Positions 36,001 to 49,080 of a DNA stretch of 64,000 bases are shown piece by piece; position 1 is the stretch's first letter; the number at the start of each line of letters is the position of its first letter. Under the pieces are notes generated by a model. That model was not told where the DNA came from and made no database searches. It saw only the letters and a list, made by a program, of their open reading frames with translations. Where the stretch lies: positions 30,001 through 94,000 of the forward strand of contig JACSYO010000389.1 of the NCBI GenBank assembly GCA_016806645.1. Reading direction: 5' to 3'. The stretch is from Ophiodon elongatus. Lineage: Eukaryota; Chordata; Actinopteri; Perciformes; Hexagrammidae. Made by a program: the position numbers and the translations under genes.

Positions 36001-39000
36001 GCTAGCTACCTCTTTGCGCTACAGTGAATGGACAGACATGAGAGTGGTATCAATCTTCTTGTATTGTCCCAAAAGTATATTTCCAAAAATGTCGCACTAT
36101 TCTCTCCAAAGCGCCGCACGCTTTACACACAGACTGGCTGTCACGTACAGCTGCTGTGCTGAGTGTGTCCATCCTCTCGCTTGGCAGCGACCGGTCCAGT
36201 GTGTCTGGAAGACGGCGTGTCGTCTGCGCGACACCGGGAGAATACTGATGAGCAAGAACCGACTGTGGCAGGATGTTCTACAGTAGTGAGGGGGCGGGCA
36301 TCTGTGAGTGAATCCGAACATGGTTTACATCTGCTCCGTGCTGGTATCGGATGAGATTAGCCGCTTTGACACGACGGAGAAGGCGGAGCAGGGCTTGTGG
36401 CCTACTTTGAGGCTGATGACCAGTGTTGTGTGAATGCCCAGTCCTGAAGCTCAATCTCAAATCTGTAATCAATACTACTGCAGCATTTAGACTAATGACG
36501 CTTGTGCTTTAGTTCCAGAGAAGGGGTCAGCTCGCTGACGGGGCCGCCCAGACTGAATCATTAACCCCAGGAGCGCACACACTTTACAGGATGTTATGAT
36601 GCTGTTTTCTACAGGGTTCTCTATTTTCTTTTGTTTACATTAACAGAAAAAAAAAAAGAGTGATAACATTATTAAAGCCCGAGCCTCAACATACAACACA
36701 TCTTGAGAAGTGAGTCCCATTTCTTTCTAACGAAGCCTTTCACGGTCTCCACGAAACACTCTAAGCTGTTTAGTGAATAAAAGATCTTAATCACGATTAG
36801 GCTTTACACAGTGTGGGGTTTTATTTAGGCTCTTAAGCACTTGCACAAAAAACTTGCAACATTTTGAACATCCGGAGGTTTGTTATGCATCGAAATGTTA
36901 ACACACTTTAAATTGTGAGGCACCGTGTAACTCTGGTTGTGATTGAATGTCTCAGAATGTTTAAAGCGAGACATTAAACAGAAGTGTGTGTGTTTGTGTT
37001 TGTGTTTGTGTTTCTGTGTGTGTTTGTTTCTGTGTGTGTATGTCTGTGTTTCTGTGTGTGTGTTTGTGTGTGTGTTTGTGTTTGTGTTTCTGTGTGTGTT
37101 TGTTTCTGTGTGTGTATGTCTGTGTTTCTGTGTGGTGTCTCCGATGAGAGACGTACAAACTTGTTTATTTTTCTGTAGCTTAAAGAATCCTTCCTTTCCA
37201 TCTGTCCACCGTATATTTGGAAAGGATAAAAGTTTTATTGATGCCAAGAATGTAAACATTCAGTCATAACACCAAAATTAAAATTCAACAAACTGAAGTG
37301 GTTGTGTGGTTTTGGTGCCACAACAGAGCTATATAAGACCGGGTAGTGAGTGTTTTTACAAACACACATTGCACTTATTGTTGTTGCCTGAAAGAGTTTG
37401 TCTCCTGGGATACTCACTTTGACCGTCGGAGTGTGTGCGTGTTTTTTTTGTTTTTTTAAGTGCACACACTTGTTATTTATTGATTGTGCGATTCCCGGGA
37501 AATAAACCCAAGCTAGAAGAAGCACACTAAAATGACTGAAGGACTTCCAGGTGAATCATTTGGCATTTTACTCTGGAATATATTTCACTGATCCACCGGG
37601 GTTGTACCAGGGCATAAAATACTAATAAAGAGCCCGGCATACAACTGGCACGGAGCCGTTACTTAACTGACTGAATTACACCCTTTCCCCTGTGTGTGAT
37701 CTGCAGGGAGGACGCTTATGGAGACTGGCTGAAGCCTTGTGGAGATGGAGTCCGATTCACCGGGCGGCTGCGTCTCGTAAGATGGGCCAGCAGCTGGTAG
37801 GCAGAATGGGAACCAGCAACTTCACTTTGTTTTATATTTAAAGGCATCGATTCTTTTAAAGCCCCCCTCCCCCCGCCCAATGTGTTTTACTCTTTTCTTC
37901 CAGGACTGTGTGTTCGGCCAGTACTCGGTGAAGTGCATTCTGGACCAGGATGTGCTGCTGCAGGAGGATGTGGAGCTGATTGAGCTGTTAGACCCAGGTC
38001 TGCTCACCCTCGGCTCGTCTGCCTCTGGCTCATCCAGCCGAGCGGGCATCCTGCCCAGACCCAGCCTCATAGCCAGGCCCTCCCTATGGTGCGTTGTTAG
38101 GAAACAAACACACACAGATGTATAGTGGATGGGCAAAGTGATTGCTTCACCAAAGAATATAAAGCATTCCAATACGACGCCAGAACAAACTGAAGCCGTT
38201 GCCTCTAAAGTAGTAAAAGCAAACATTTAAAGTAAGGAAATAAAAAAAATATGTTGCCGGAAGAAAGTATTGGATTGTGAGGTGATCCTCTTAGTCCATC
38301 CCATGTATATCTATGAATTTACTGGATCTAAGCATAAGTTCATCAAAGACCTACAAAAAAGCAAGTTTTGACAAGACAAGAAGAAAAACAAACATTTGAC
38401 AAAGGACATATTGTCAGATATTTTGGAACAGTATGACTAAAAATAAGCAGTATGATCATACCAATACATAATTATTATTATTATTATTAAAAAAAATGTA
38501 TATATGACATGATAAATTTATGACACAGTATAGATCAATTCAGTATGTGTATTCATTACAGCCTTGGTATTCTAGTGACACTATACAATATATTGTGAAA
38601 AGGTTACAGTACTTCCTGTGACTTGTGAATGTAAAACTGATGCCGTGTCCTTTTTTGATCTCGTCCTTATATTTGGATCCAAGCAGTGAAATAACCAGTT
38701 AATGGATGCACCAATCAGAATTGCTCCCTGTTGTCCTCACTCAGGGACATGGCAGGGCTGGTCGGCCTGGCCGCAATGCTGCTGGGTTGCTGCTCCGTGT
38801 CCGAGGGCCTGTGGTCGCTGGCCGCGGCCCCGTGGGTCCTGGCACTGCTGGGCTGGCTGGGAATGAGGGGGGTCCTGCTGTGGAGGCGGGGCCGCATGCA
38901 GAGAGCCGTCCACTCGCGGGCCACGCAGCTCCAGACTCTCGTCCACAACAGCAAGACTCTGACCGGGCTGTCTCGTAAAGCCCTGCGCCTGGTGCAGGAG

Positions 39001-42000
39001 ACGGAGGTCATCTCCAGAGGGTTCACCCTGTAAGTGTGCTTGTTTGTTTCTATGTCTACATGGCACCCAATCACATCATGTTCATGTGCATTTCCTGTCA
39101 TGTCTCCACTGGTTCAGTTCATGCCTGCTCCGTTAATTCACTCATTAACTAACCTCGTCAGGTAGTGTGTCTGTCGGTGTTTTATTATTCATGGTAGATC
39201 TTGTTTTAGACCTCCATCTGTCCGTCTGTGAGTACTTATCATCGTCCATAAAACCACACCACAGCATTACACTTCAATCACTTAGTAAGTTAAGGGGGTA
39301 GTTTCGCTTTCTTGCTGAGAGTTGGATGAGAAGGTCGATACCTCTCATGGTTGTACAGTAAATGAAGCCACATTCGGCAGCTGACTAGCTTAGCATCAAG
39401 CCAGTAAATGCTCTGTCTAAAGTCCTACCAGCCTTTTCACACTTCAGTTTTTGTATGAATTAAATAAACTAGATATAACATGTTAATTACTGAGCTTCAG
39501 AGGTTGCTGGTAGGTGGATTTTGTTACATTTTGGCAGAGCCGGCTAGCTATTTGTCCCTGATTCCAGTCTTTGTGCTAAGCTAAGCTAACCAGCTGTAGC
39601 TTCATATTTACCACACAGACATGAGCTGTGCTGTTGGTCTTGTCGTGCAACTCCCCTAAAATGTTGAACTATTCCTTTGATAGCATGTCACATTGTCTTG
39701 TTTGTCACAATGGCCTTTTGTGTCGTTTTCATTTTCTCAGCTTGTTGGTTTTCGTCTCGTGTGTCGTCTTCGTCTTTTAGTGATGTGGCGTTCAGTGTTT
39801 TGTGTAACCCCCCCTGCCTCTTTGGGACGTCTCCACAGTTGTATCACATTTCACTTGTCAAGTTTGCTCGACAGGGTGAGTGCGGCCAGCTCCTTTAGCA
39901 GGGCGGGGCCAGGGGCGGTGCCACGCGGCCAGCAGCTGATCGGACTGAGGAAGGCCCTGTACCGGGCGCTCCGCACGGCCTTCAGAGCCTCGCGGAGAGC
40001 TACCTGTCACATGCTCAAGGCATATCCTTTACCTTGAGAGAACGACATCAAATAAGTGTGTCTACAGGTGTTTGGGGTTTTTTTGCCTCTTTTGTAGTGT
40101 CACAGAGGGTAACCAGCCTGGATTTGTTATGAGTGGAAAACGGACTCGAATTCACACCCTTTTTTTCAACAAATACATGTTTTCCTAAACATCATCATAA
40201 ACGTCAGATGCATGCAGATGCTTCAAGATACTCTCACATCCAAAAGGAGTGAAATATTTACAATATATCTGGAGTGTGGAGGGAAAATGTCATTGGGTTT
40301 TTGTCTTTTTGAGGTTAACAGTTATTACTCAGCAAGAGGAGAATGTTAATTATTGCATGGCGAGGTTGGAAGTCCCCCGGACCTTTTTTTTAATGTCATT
40401 CAGTTGTTGAGGCTTTGTAGGCTTTTCTAGGCACTAACATGCAATTTGAAATAGGAAACGACTATAAGTTAAGATTCATGTGAGGTAATCTTTTTGTGAG
40501 ACACAAATATCGTTTTAATGGAAGAGGGATGTGTCCTTAACCCCTCTCAACGTTCCCTCTGAACTCTGAGATCGATAATGTGACCAACTATGTGTCCGCG
40601 GTGCCTCTGAAGGAGCTGGGCCTCGGCCTGGGGATTGAGCACCTGGGAGACGAGCAGGCTCAGGAGCTGACGGACGACTACAGCCTGCCTGCCCTGAAGG
40701 TAAGGCCTCTTTCCAGGCTTACTAAGGTAACCAGCTGCTGGCGGTCGCCTCGACTTACAGACGGTGTCATCGGACTATCGACAAGAGGAAGAAGCTCGGT
40801 CTTCATCCACTTCTCCGCTGCCTATCCTGTAAACTCACTATTTCACCAACACAGTTTTGTCACATAGCCTGTTAAGTGTGTTCATGATTCACCTCATTTT
40901 GGCTCAAGAAGTAAAAGGACAGCAACGAGCAACAGCTGAGGGCTAAAAAAGCCAAAGAAAGGACTTGTTCTAGTTTCCTGGTGAAAGGCTTTAATGTTTG
41001 TTGTGGTGTCCTCCTGTAGATGCTGTTCCAGCTGTGGGTGGGGCAAAGCTCCGAATGTTTCCGACGGCTTGCTCTTCTCCTGTCGCCGCGAAGAATAGAG
41101 GAGCCAGAAGAGGGCGGACCCGACGGCGACGCCTCACCTGCTCCTCCCCCGCTGCACCGCTCCATCGCCGCAGTGACGGAGCCCCTCCATCACGCCATGG
41201 CCAGCTGCCTCTGCGAAGTGCAGCGCAGCTTCGATTTCCACCGGCACTTTGAGACCCAGCTGAGGACGCCGGACTGCGACAGGACGGGGAGGGTCAGGGA
41301 GAAATGCAGAGAGCTCAACACCCTGCACTCCTCCATCCGAAGCCTGCAGCTGCACCTCAAGGCCCTGCTCAGCGAGTGAGACACACACGCACACACACAC
41401 ACACACACTCCTGCCTTCCCTCATTCTTCATTTCCCATAATAGGAGATGAGACTTTAATGCCCAGTGATGGGAAACTGGGTCACTCCACCAGCAAAGCGG
41501 TGATATTGCATAGTAAAGACATAAATACGGGTAAAGAAAGTGGGGTTGCAGGGATGTAATAGAAAAATGGGAAAATTAAGAATTGTGGATTACACCGTTT
41601 CCATCGTGTGCAAAGAACTGCTTCAATGTAATAAAAAGTGAAAAACCTGGGAATATGGAAAAACCTTATAAGTCGATATGCGATCATAAAAATATAATGT
41701 ATGAATATATATAATGTGAATTCAAAATGCCTGATTCACAAATTAAAGACATTACTGTAAATACAGGGGACATTTGTGCTTTTAGTGAAGTATATTGTCA
41801 GTGACGCCATTATTCCTCACTGATTTCCTTTTATTAATTTCATTCAGCATTCACAAAGAAGCTGATGGAGGTAAAAGAAACAGCTCACAACTATATTAGG
41901 AAGATTTCCCTGCATTCCATGTGTCCCGAATATGAAAGTGCCGGCATCAAAGTTTATTGTGATGAGCACACATCGAAGCCATAACAAGAAAGGGTAGTAG

Positions 42001-44155
42001 AGATTTATAGATCAGCAGGTCATCACATTTTTAGTTTGAACTTACATTTTACCCCCGTTTCTATCAGATTTCATGCTTATAAAACTGATTAATTCAAATT
42101 TAACTTGAATGTATGACTGCAGCTTGAGTTTCTTTTGCAACAGAAGATAATGTAGTGAAAGTGACGCCTCACAGACTCGTCAACATTCGTCCTCTTCTGT
42201 CTTTGATATCGTCAGGATGATCATCCTGGAGGACGACCTGGAGAAACTGATGGTGTCCAAGGAACCGACGGAGTTGACCCTCGAGGGCTACCAGGACCTC
42301 AGCGACCGGCTGCACCACCTGCAGCCGCACATGCAGGCCAGCTCGGGCTGCTGGGAGGACACCATCAGCCAGGTGGAGCGCATGCTGAGACGGGTCAACG
42401 CCTATCCAGGTGAGCTGAACACAAACATTTAAGATACGAGGCTTCAGCCGACAAGAACAGCCCCTTTAGTACTTTATTAGTTTCCATATTTACACAGGAC
42501 CTGTTTATAGCATTCCTTTACCATGACTCAAGACTATTGACAGTCGTGGAGGAAGGAGCTCCTTCACAATGTGGGACAAGACGCAGACCAACCAGAGCAG
42601 GGCAGTGAACACAGCGGCCTCGCAGTAACGTCGGTCCGCTCCATCTCTGCAGGTAACGCCGAGGGTCCGGAGCAGTGCGGCCCCCCTGTGCCTGAGATCC
42701 CTGCTCCTCCTCCGTCCTACCCGTTGATCCTGGACAGAGACCCCGTACCAGAAGAGATGGTGAGATGAACATCTGGCACTGTGCTCCTTCACACCGAGAC
42801 TCTCCCACCACAGTCGAGACTTTTTGCCCCCAGCTTGGCCTTTTTAAAATGTGTCCTCCTGCTCTGTTTCCCTGTTGTCAACCTTCCCTGCTTTTTATTT
42901 TTTATGTTATTTTTCTTTGACCAGGAGTGGGAGGCCTACGTGTCCGACTCCGACTCTGACGGTGAGGGCAGAGGGTCCTGGTCCGACATCTTGTCACCGG
43001 AGGAACGGGAGCGGCAGCGGCGGGAGAGGGAGGAGTCGCGCCGCGTCCTGTCGGAGCTCAAAGCTGTGCTGGGCTTCCGTGCGTCAGAGGGGGAGAGGAT
43101 GAAGAGGAAGCAGCTGCTCTTCAACGACCAAGGTCTGCACTGACCCGTGTCACCTCTCTCTCTTTTTGCTGACATTTTCATTTTCCTTAAACAATTACCA
43201 AAACTAACCATCACTCAATTATCGAAGTGTTTCAGCACTAAGCCCAGTCAAACGCTTGATGTCACTTTAGGTATTTTCCACTAATGTTCTGACATATTAT
43301 AGACAAAAAAATTATTGATTTAATTGAAAGTAGAATTTGTAGATTAATCACTAATAAAAAAAAATATTAGTTGAAGCCCTAATCCACTCAAACAAGACAA
43401 GCCATATACTGTAAGTTGAAAGACAACGGGTGTTTGATCACTAAATCATATTGAAGAGTTGTTAAACTACGTATCCGATCGCATATGACAGACTTTTTCA
43501 GATTTGTAATACAAGGTTAGAACCGGAAATCAATATATGAGTTTAACCCTAATTAACATATTTCTTCGTTCTTGCAGCTGCTGCGACTCCCTCCGCTCAC
43601 GGTGAGAGTCCAGACTCCGTCACGGAGCTGTTGGAAGCTCCGACCTCTCTGGGATCAGCAGAAAGAGGCGACGAGGAGGGAAACCATTTTTCGGAGTGCT
43701 CTGCAGGAAGCGAAGGGGAGGAAGAGGAAGGAAGAGACGGCAGGGTGGGGCTTGACCCCTCGGCAGAGCCGGGGATGGAGTTCAGCTGTGGCTTGGCGAA
43801 GAAGGAAGGGGATTTGGGAGGAACTTCGGTGTGTACGAGAGGAGGAGGAGGAGCGTCCGAGCTGCACCAATACGACGGCGCCCCGGAGGAGGGGGGGGCC
43901 CAGAACGGCCTGGACTGCTGCCTGAAGCCCAAAGCCCCCGCCGTCTCCGTGATGGACAGGCTGACGGAGATCCACGGCTCGGAGGCGCTCAGCTTCAGCT
44001 CCGCCCTCGCCGCTCAGGTGGCGGCGCGCTCGCACTCGCTCATCACCATGGAGGAGCAGACGTTCGGAGATGAGGAGGAAGAGGAGGAGGAGGAGGAGGA
44101 TGATGATGGTGGTGATGGTGAGAAGAGCGACAGACGAACCCCCGAGAAGGACTGA
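31859..44155 (+). CDS. vezt: Vezatin, adherens-junction transmembrane protein
   Basis: Vezatin links cadherin-catenin junctions to the actin/myosin VIIA system. Twelve coding exons: 31859-31894, 34186-34323, 37707-37796, 37904-38088, 38745-39029, 39875-40021, 40552-40699, 41020-41375, 42216-42409, 42653-42759, 42925-43132 and 43578-44155. They total 2472 bases (823 residues; human about 779) with all phases consistent. Landmarks: N-terminal MTEEFDEDVVFENSPLFQYL, LLQEDVELIELLDP, a hydrophobic double pass at about residues 152-197, KALRLVQETEVISRGFTLVS, the myosin-binding central region with SLQLHLKALLSE and MIILEDDLEKL, ERERQRREREESRRVL, and a C-terminal AAQVAARSHSLITMEEQTFG before an acidic run. 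The start was chosen because only this ATG gives the conserved N-terminus. Intron 6 is AT-AC. fgd6 is divergently transcribed. Confidence 0.96.
32001..32820. repeat. 54-bp minisatellite in vezt intron 1
   Basis: About 15 tandem copies of a 54-base unit with core CCCCAAACAAATCTACATAT. Copies drift along the array: the left half reads CAGCCGTTTGCCCC...GCGTTGGCGA and the right half CAGCTGTTTGACCCC...GCCTTGGCGA. Because 54 is divisible by 3, long frames stay open on both strands. Confidence 0.95.
32945..33010. repeat. CA/CTCA microsatellite
   Basis: CA dinucleotides followed by CACTCACT units in vezt intron 1, about 125 bases beyond the minisatellite. Confidence 0.9.
33011..34185. other. Remainder of vezt intron 1
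   Basis: No exon or repeat family recognised. A moderately C+G-rich stretch at about 33680-34060 is open in several frames without recognisable protein content. Confidence 0.4.
35655..36105. repeat. Two adjacent teleost dispersed repeat fragments
   Basis: The first (to about 35850) has CCAAAACCCAAAAGATATTCAG and CACATTTGAGAAGCTGGAA. The second has ATTCCAGTCTTTATGCTAAG, GACAGACATGAGAGTGGTAT and ends near GTCGCACTATTC. It is related to the fuller copy at 39291-39678. Confidence 0.55.
36984..37134. repeat. TGTGTTTG/TGTTTCTG minisatellite
   Basis: About 150 bases of TG-rich octamer-like units with a longer period of roughly 70-80 bases present twice (TTTGTTTCTGTGTGTGTATG recurs). Confidence 0.85.
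39291..39678. repeat. MITE-like teleost repeat in vezt intron 5
   Basis: Starts AAGGGGGTAGTTTCGCTTTC and ends AATGTTGAACTATTCCTTT, so the ends are imperfect inverted repeats (AAGGGGGTAGTT against AAAGGAATAGTT). Internal blocks match the fragment at 35870-36105. It resembles a widespread fish non-autonomous element. Confidence 0.55.
40022..40551 (+). other. vezt: U12-type AT-AC intron of vezt (intron 6)
   Basis: The donor is |ATATCCTTTACC, an exact match to the AT-AC U12 5' consensus ATATCCTTT. TCCTTAAC at 40534-40541 matches the U12 branch site (TTCCTTAAC), and AC at 40550-40551 ends the intron about 11 bases past the branch A. Splicing here joins MLKAFPLNSEIDNVTNY in frame. No GT-AG pair gives this conserved sequence. 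Confidence 0.9.
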
Positions 44156-44540
44156 CGTTAAACCCCGCTGCTTTAACCGACCGCTGAGCAGAGACTGTAT
44201 TTATGTCTGATGTCTTTTATCGACGCGTCTGTGTTAACTGTTTCTCGTGTGGAGGCACTTTCAAATTAACGCCACTCTCTATTACCCATCCGTCCATTTT
44301 ACTGTACATTACTACCCACAATTCTTACTGCTCGTTCGCTGTTAAAACTCAGGTACCAGAACCACTACAACAAAATATGACCTTTCAGTGTAGAGGTCAG
44401 AAGGCCAGAACAGTTCACTCGCACACATCCACACGGCGTGTGTTGTTCTCAGTCGTTCAGCAGGTGTGGAAACAAGCGATTGGCTTCATACATATTAACA
44501 AAAAAAAAGAGAATAAAATAGTTTAAAATCGCAGTTTTTA
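44156..44540 (+). other. vezt: vezt 3' UTR
   Basis: Non-coding sequence after the TGA stop, ending with AATAAA at 44512-44517. A transcript end near 44530-44540 is inferred. Confidence 0.6.
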
Positions 44541-47279
44541 AAACACTCCAATCTGAGTTACTGTCGGGGGCAGTGACGCGGAGATAAAGTTACTTCACTG
44601 TTAAGACAGAACGCAAAGACCAATGTGATTTGACACAAAGAGCATTTTAAAACGTTTCATCTCGAGACAACAAAATGGAAGTTTCGAGATACCACAATGT
44701 AAAAAAATACAAGTAAAAGTTCTGCATTCAGAATTCAACTCGACCTCAATATACGCCAACAAAGTGTATTTGAAGTAAGTAAAATTACTCGTGAATCATC
44801 ATAAAAGCCCATTTCAGAGTATTTGTAAAGTTCAGGATTTCAGGAGCTCAAACGTGTACTTCAGTGTACTTCAGTGTACTTCAGTGTACTACTTGAGTAA
44901 ATGTGCTGTCAGACCGTTTTATGCACCCGCTGCAAAAAGAGGAAGTAGAATGCAATGTTTTACTCTCGCCGCTTTATTTTAGTCCGGCCCTTTCTGCGAC
45001 TCCGTCCCTCGAGTTGCCGTCCGACTGGACACAATCGGGGTCGGACGCAGCCACCAGACACCCTCCTGCCTGGAATGCAACACTATTGTATCTGAGAACT
45101 ATTCACGTCGCCTGAAACCGGTCCCTTTTGTTTACAGGGGGCGCACTCTGAGGAAAGAGACACTTTATGGACGGATCTGTGTGCTGCTGTGAGGTTTAAA
45201 AATCCAATATCTGTATGGGTAAAGTAATACAAAAAAAAGTGGGGTGATTTTTAATTTTTTTTTTTTTTTCTCATGTGAGGGCAATCTATAACTTTATGTT
45301 TCATATGATGTTGCCATAAGAGTCTGACAGCCCTGGTGTATTCCCTCCCTCCCTCCCTTGTCCTGCACCCCCCCCCCCCCTCCCCTCCTCCTCTGAGGTC
45401 TACCCCCCTCCTGCATTTTCCAACGTGAAATAAAATACCGTTCTGGAAGAGTTCATCGCATCCTGAAGTCTTTTCTGCCGCTCGTGTTTCAGAGGCTCTC
45501 ACGGTCGGGGGAGAGAAACGGGTTTGGTGAGTTACTTGATACGTTTTGTGGGATTGTTGCGTTTGTCTCACCCACAACAGCTGGTGCTCCACTTTAAAGC
45601 CGGCCCCGTCTCCACCCGCACGGAGGGTTCAGTTCTGTCCTTCTGTCAAATCGTCAAGTGTTTGAGTCTCTGGCAGACATTTTGAGCCCTTTCTGAACCC
45701 TTTCCGTGAGTCAGCGTTAGATGCAGACTTTACCCAAGGGAATTACCCACAATTCATAGCAATGTGACGTTAAACACGTGGGTGTAAATTACATTTACAC
45801 AACAACATTAAGGATTAAAGATGGGACATAAATCAGAGGAATAGAAGCGTAGATTATATTACAAAGACTTTTGTATTACAGAGAATATTCTCCTAGTCTA
45901 CACAGTCAGGCTACCTGTCCCAGCTGAGATGAGAAATAGAAACATAAATAAACATGAAAGTAAAGTACTGCAGAAGTCAAGAAAGAGAATATTTACAAAA
46001 GAGAGATGATAGTTCAACAGGTGTGAAGACGTAACCAACACTAAATGTATCCAAAGCTGCACAAAATACTCAACTCGGCCCAACGTGGAGACTTTTTAAT
46101 TTCACTTGTTGCCATGGTGATTCTTAATACAGCAGACTGATGAAAACCAACCTGCACTCCACTGACAGAGAAATCTGTAAATGTAGATTTTATACATTGA
46201 ATCTGATGTGAAACTCTGAAATGTTTCATGATTAATGACTCAATGTTGTTCGAGTGACTTTCTAAGAATAAAGCCGTACTATTGGAGCAGTGAGGAGCTC
46301 CAGAAGGTTAAAGTGGTGATGTAAACGGTATTAAAAACCTCACACACACACACGTATCTACACAGGAGTTTGGGTCATGACTAACTTTAATGCTGATGTG
46401 GTTTTGAAATGAAAAAACACTGTCGACTAAATAAAGACCCACTTGCTCTCAGAGCTGAGGTTGTTTTATTCCAGATTGAGAACTAATTGCTTTACTTAGC
46501 TGCTTGGAGAATGAGAGATTCATGCTTTATTAACTTGTAATTTTAAAAGTTGACCTCTTGGTGCTGAACAGATAAATATACAAGCTGGTGGGACAGCAGG
46601 GCAGGTGAGAGGGCTTATACTAAATTACATTATACTACTTTACATTAAATCTATAGCTATATAAATGTATGTCAGACCACTTTTTAATTCTTAAAAAATT
46701 GCTGTTGGCTATTAAATCACATATTATGATCACATTAAAGTTAGTCTGTTATTTCCACGTTGTTCTTTGAGAGAGTATCAGATATCCTCACACCAAATTC
46801 CTCCGTGTCCCAGAAAATGCACTAAAACCGACTCAAACTTGTACTTTTCTGTTTCAATGCTCAAGCAGTTGTAGTAACGTTACTAGCTAACAGCATAGCC
46901 AGCAAAGTTAATGTTAGTAAAGGTAATTAAACGTACCAAACAATAATGTTTGTTTCCGACATGAGGCACCAAACCTCCTCCAGAAAGTGATTTTATATGT
47001 GACGTGTTTCAACCTTCACTCCTCAGTGAACAGAGAGCAGCTGATGGATGCTGTGAAGCCACTGAAGGAACTGACTCATGTCACCTGTGTGAACTCTGTT
47101 TTCCTCATCAGCTGCTTCAGCTTCATGTGATGAGAACATCGCCACCATGTGGACAGACGGAGCAACAGCAGCTTCACAGTTACATTTAGAAAAGACCATG
47201 AAACCGCTTTATTCTGTTTTTGTCAAAGGTTTTAAACATAGAAATACAGGTTTTAAACAGAGTTAAGAGTCTCTGTGTT
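44541..47279. other. Intergenic, no gene recognised
   Basis: Contains a T-run near 45257, a C-run near 45370-45380 and A/T-rich DNA. Short frames show no recognisable protein. Confidence 0.45.
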
Positions 47280-47822
47280 GATCCAGACCAGGTTTATTAA
47301 GTCTCCATATCGAGGTTTCTGATCCAGACCAGGTTTATTAAGTCTCCATATAGAGGTTTCTGATCCAGACCAGGTTTATTAAGTCTCCATATAGAGGTTT
47401 CTGATCCAGACCAGGTTTATTAAGTCTCCATATAGAGGTTTCTGATCCAGACCAGGTTTATTAAGTCTCCATATCGAGGTTTCTGATCCAGACCAGGTTT
47501 ATTAAGTCTCCATATCGAGGTTTCTGATCCAGACCAGGTTTATTAAGTCTCCATATAGAGGTTTCTGATCCAGACTAGGTTCATTAAGTCTCCATATAGA
47601 GGTTTCTGATCCAGACCAGGTTCATTAAGTCTCCATATAGAGGTTTCTGATCCAGACCAGGTTTATTAAGTCTCCATATCGAGGTTTCTGATCCAGACCA
47701 GGTTTATTAAGTCTCCAGATAGAAGTTTCTGATCCAGACCAGGTTTATTAAATCTCCAGATCGAGGTTTCTGATCCAGACCAGGTTTATTAAGTCTCCAT
47801 ATCGAGGTTTCTGATCCAGACC
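47280..47822. repeat. 41-bp minisatellite
   Basis: About 13 head-to-tail copies of a 41-base unit beginning GATCCAGACCAGGTTTATTA. Variation is confined to a few sites, chiefly CATATAGAGG against CATATCGAGG. No spacers, so it is not CRISPR-like. Confidence 0.95.
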
Positions 47823-48207
47823 TGGTCTTCTGTGGTCGAGATGGAGAAAAAGCAATTGTCTTTTTTTTTTTCTGTTTTTACAAACTGATCAGTTTGAAAC
47901 TTTCAAACTAATTTAAAATCAATAATCACGTCTGATCAGAGCGGAGATGAAAGATGATGGTTCAAGTCTCTTTGTGGTAGTTTTAAAACAAAACAAGAAT
48001 ACAAGATAAAATGAACAGTAAATATATAAAACTGTCAATAAACAAATTCTCATAAAATACAGAAATAAATGTATTATTTCCTAAAAGGAGTTCTTATGAA
48101 TTCTCCTTCACATCTGACCTCATGACGTTTTCCATCGAGGTGATATGGACTTTCACACTCAATGTAACATAAAGAATAACAACTAATCATAGGATAAGTT
48201 ATAGACA

Positions 48208-48234
48208 TCATCATCATCATCATCATCATCATCT
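48208..48234. repeat. ATC trinucleotide repeat
   Basis: Nine ATC/CAT units in intergenic DNA. Confidence 0.85.
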
Positions 48235-49080
48235 TATCTTACATTTATCTCTACCACTGTGTCCCCTTGTTGCTCAGCGAGAGGTTTAAAGAGGAAGATT
48301 TTCATATCAAGTCTGGAACGATGTCGTCTTTTATTTTCAGCTGAATATACCGTGATAAAAAGTCTAAAATATGAGATGGTAACTCAAAACTTTAGCTTTG
48401 GATGACAAACTTCTCCAAGAAAATAGAAAAAATAGATTGTGAAAGTTGGGAACTATATAAATAAAAATTACTTATTATAAAATGATAAAACAATCACATA
48501 ATTCAGACTCAATCTCTTATTATTTTGACTAAATATCTTTTTAAAAAGTCACATTCATATCTCAGTGTCTCGTACTAAGCAGGAAATGAAACCTCAAGGC
48601 TTTGGTTATGACTTACAATCTCTTTATTACCAAAATGTATCAGATTATTACAAGAAAACTCTGTTAAATTCAGCTCATTCACACAGTTTCATAGTTTATT
48701 AAACTGGTTTTGTTTCTTTGAACATAGTAGATGATAGAGTCATTGATCACAGTGATCTTCATCATTTCATCTCTCTGTGTGGGCGACATGAAAACTGATC
48801 ATTTGCACATATTTGAACACAGATCTGCACATTTAGTTTAAGGTTCTCCTTCTCATGACGCTCGGGTTTGGTTCGGTTGTTAAAAGGTCACATGTCGTCT
48901 TTTCCACGTCCAGAAAGGATCCGACTGGACCCAAGTTCAAGAACCCTGAAGATACTTTGTTAAAGTAGTACTAGTACTAAATGTATCTGTCCAATACAAG
49001 TATGTGTGTTTAGTTTTACGTCTGTGTTTGTATTTTATTCAGATTGTTTGATTAGTTAGGAGGATATTTTGTATCAAAAT
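48235..49080. other. Intergenic / possible SRCR gene distal 3' UTR
   Basis: No coding content. Minus-strand AATAAA-type signals (TTTATT on plus) occur, for example near 48697, and could serve the SRCR gene. Confidence 0.3.

Larger units (their letters stand above)
34324..37706. other. vezt intron 2 (3.4 kb)
   Basis: Phase-0 intron holding two dispersed repeats (35655-36105) and a TGTGTTTG array (36984-37134). Otherwise no coding signal. Confidence 0.5.

Noticed and set aside
40022..40551. GT-AG alternative for vezt intron 6
   Set aside because: AAG is followed by GCATAT and no nearby GT/AG pair restores KAFPLNSEIDNVTN. Ending at the AG before ATCGATAAT would drop conserved residues.
43655..44035. 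126-codon frame on minus
   Set aside because: Antisense shadow of the last vezt exon.
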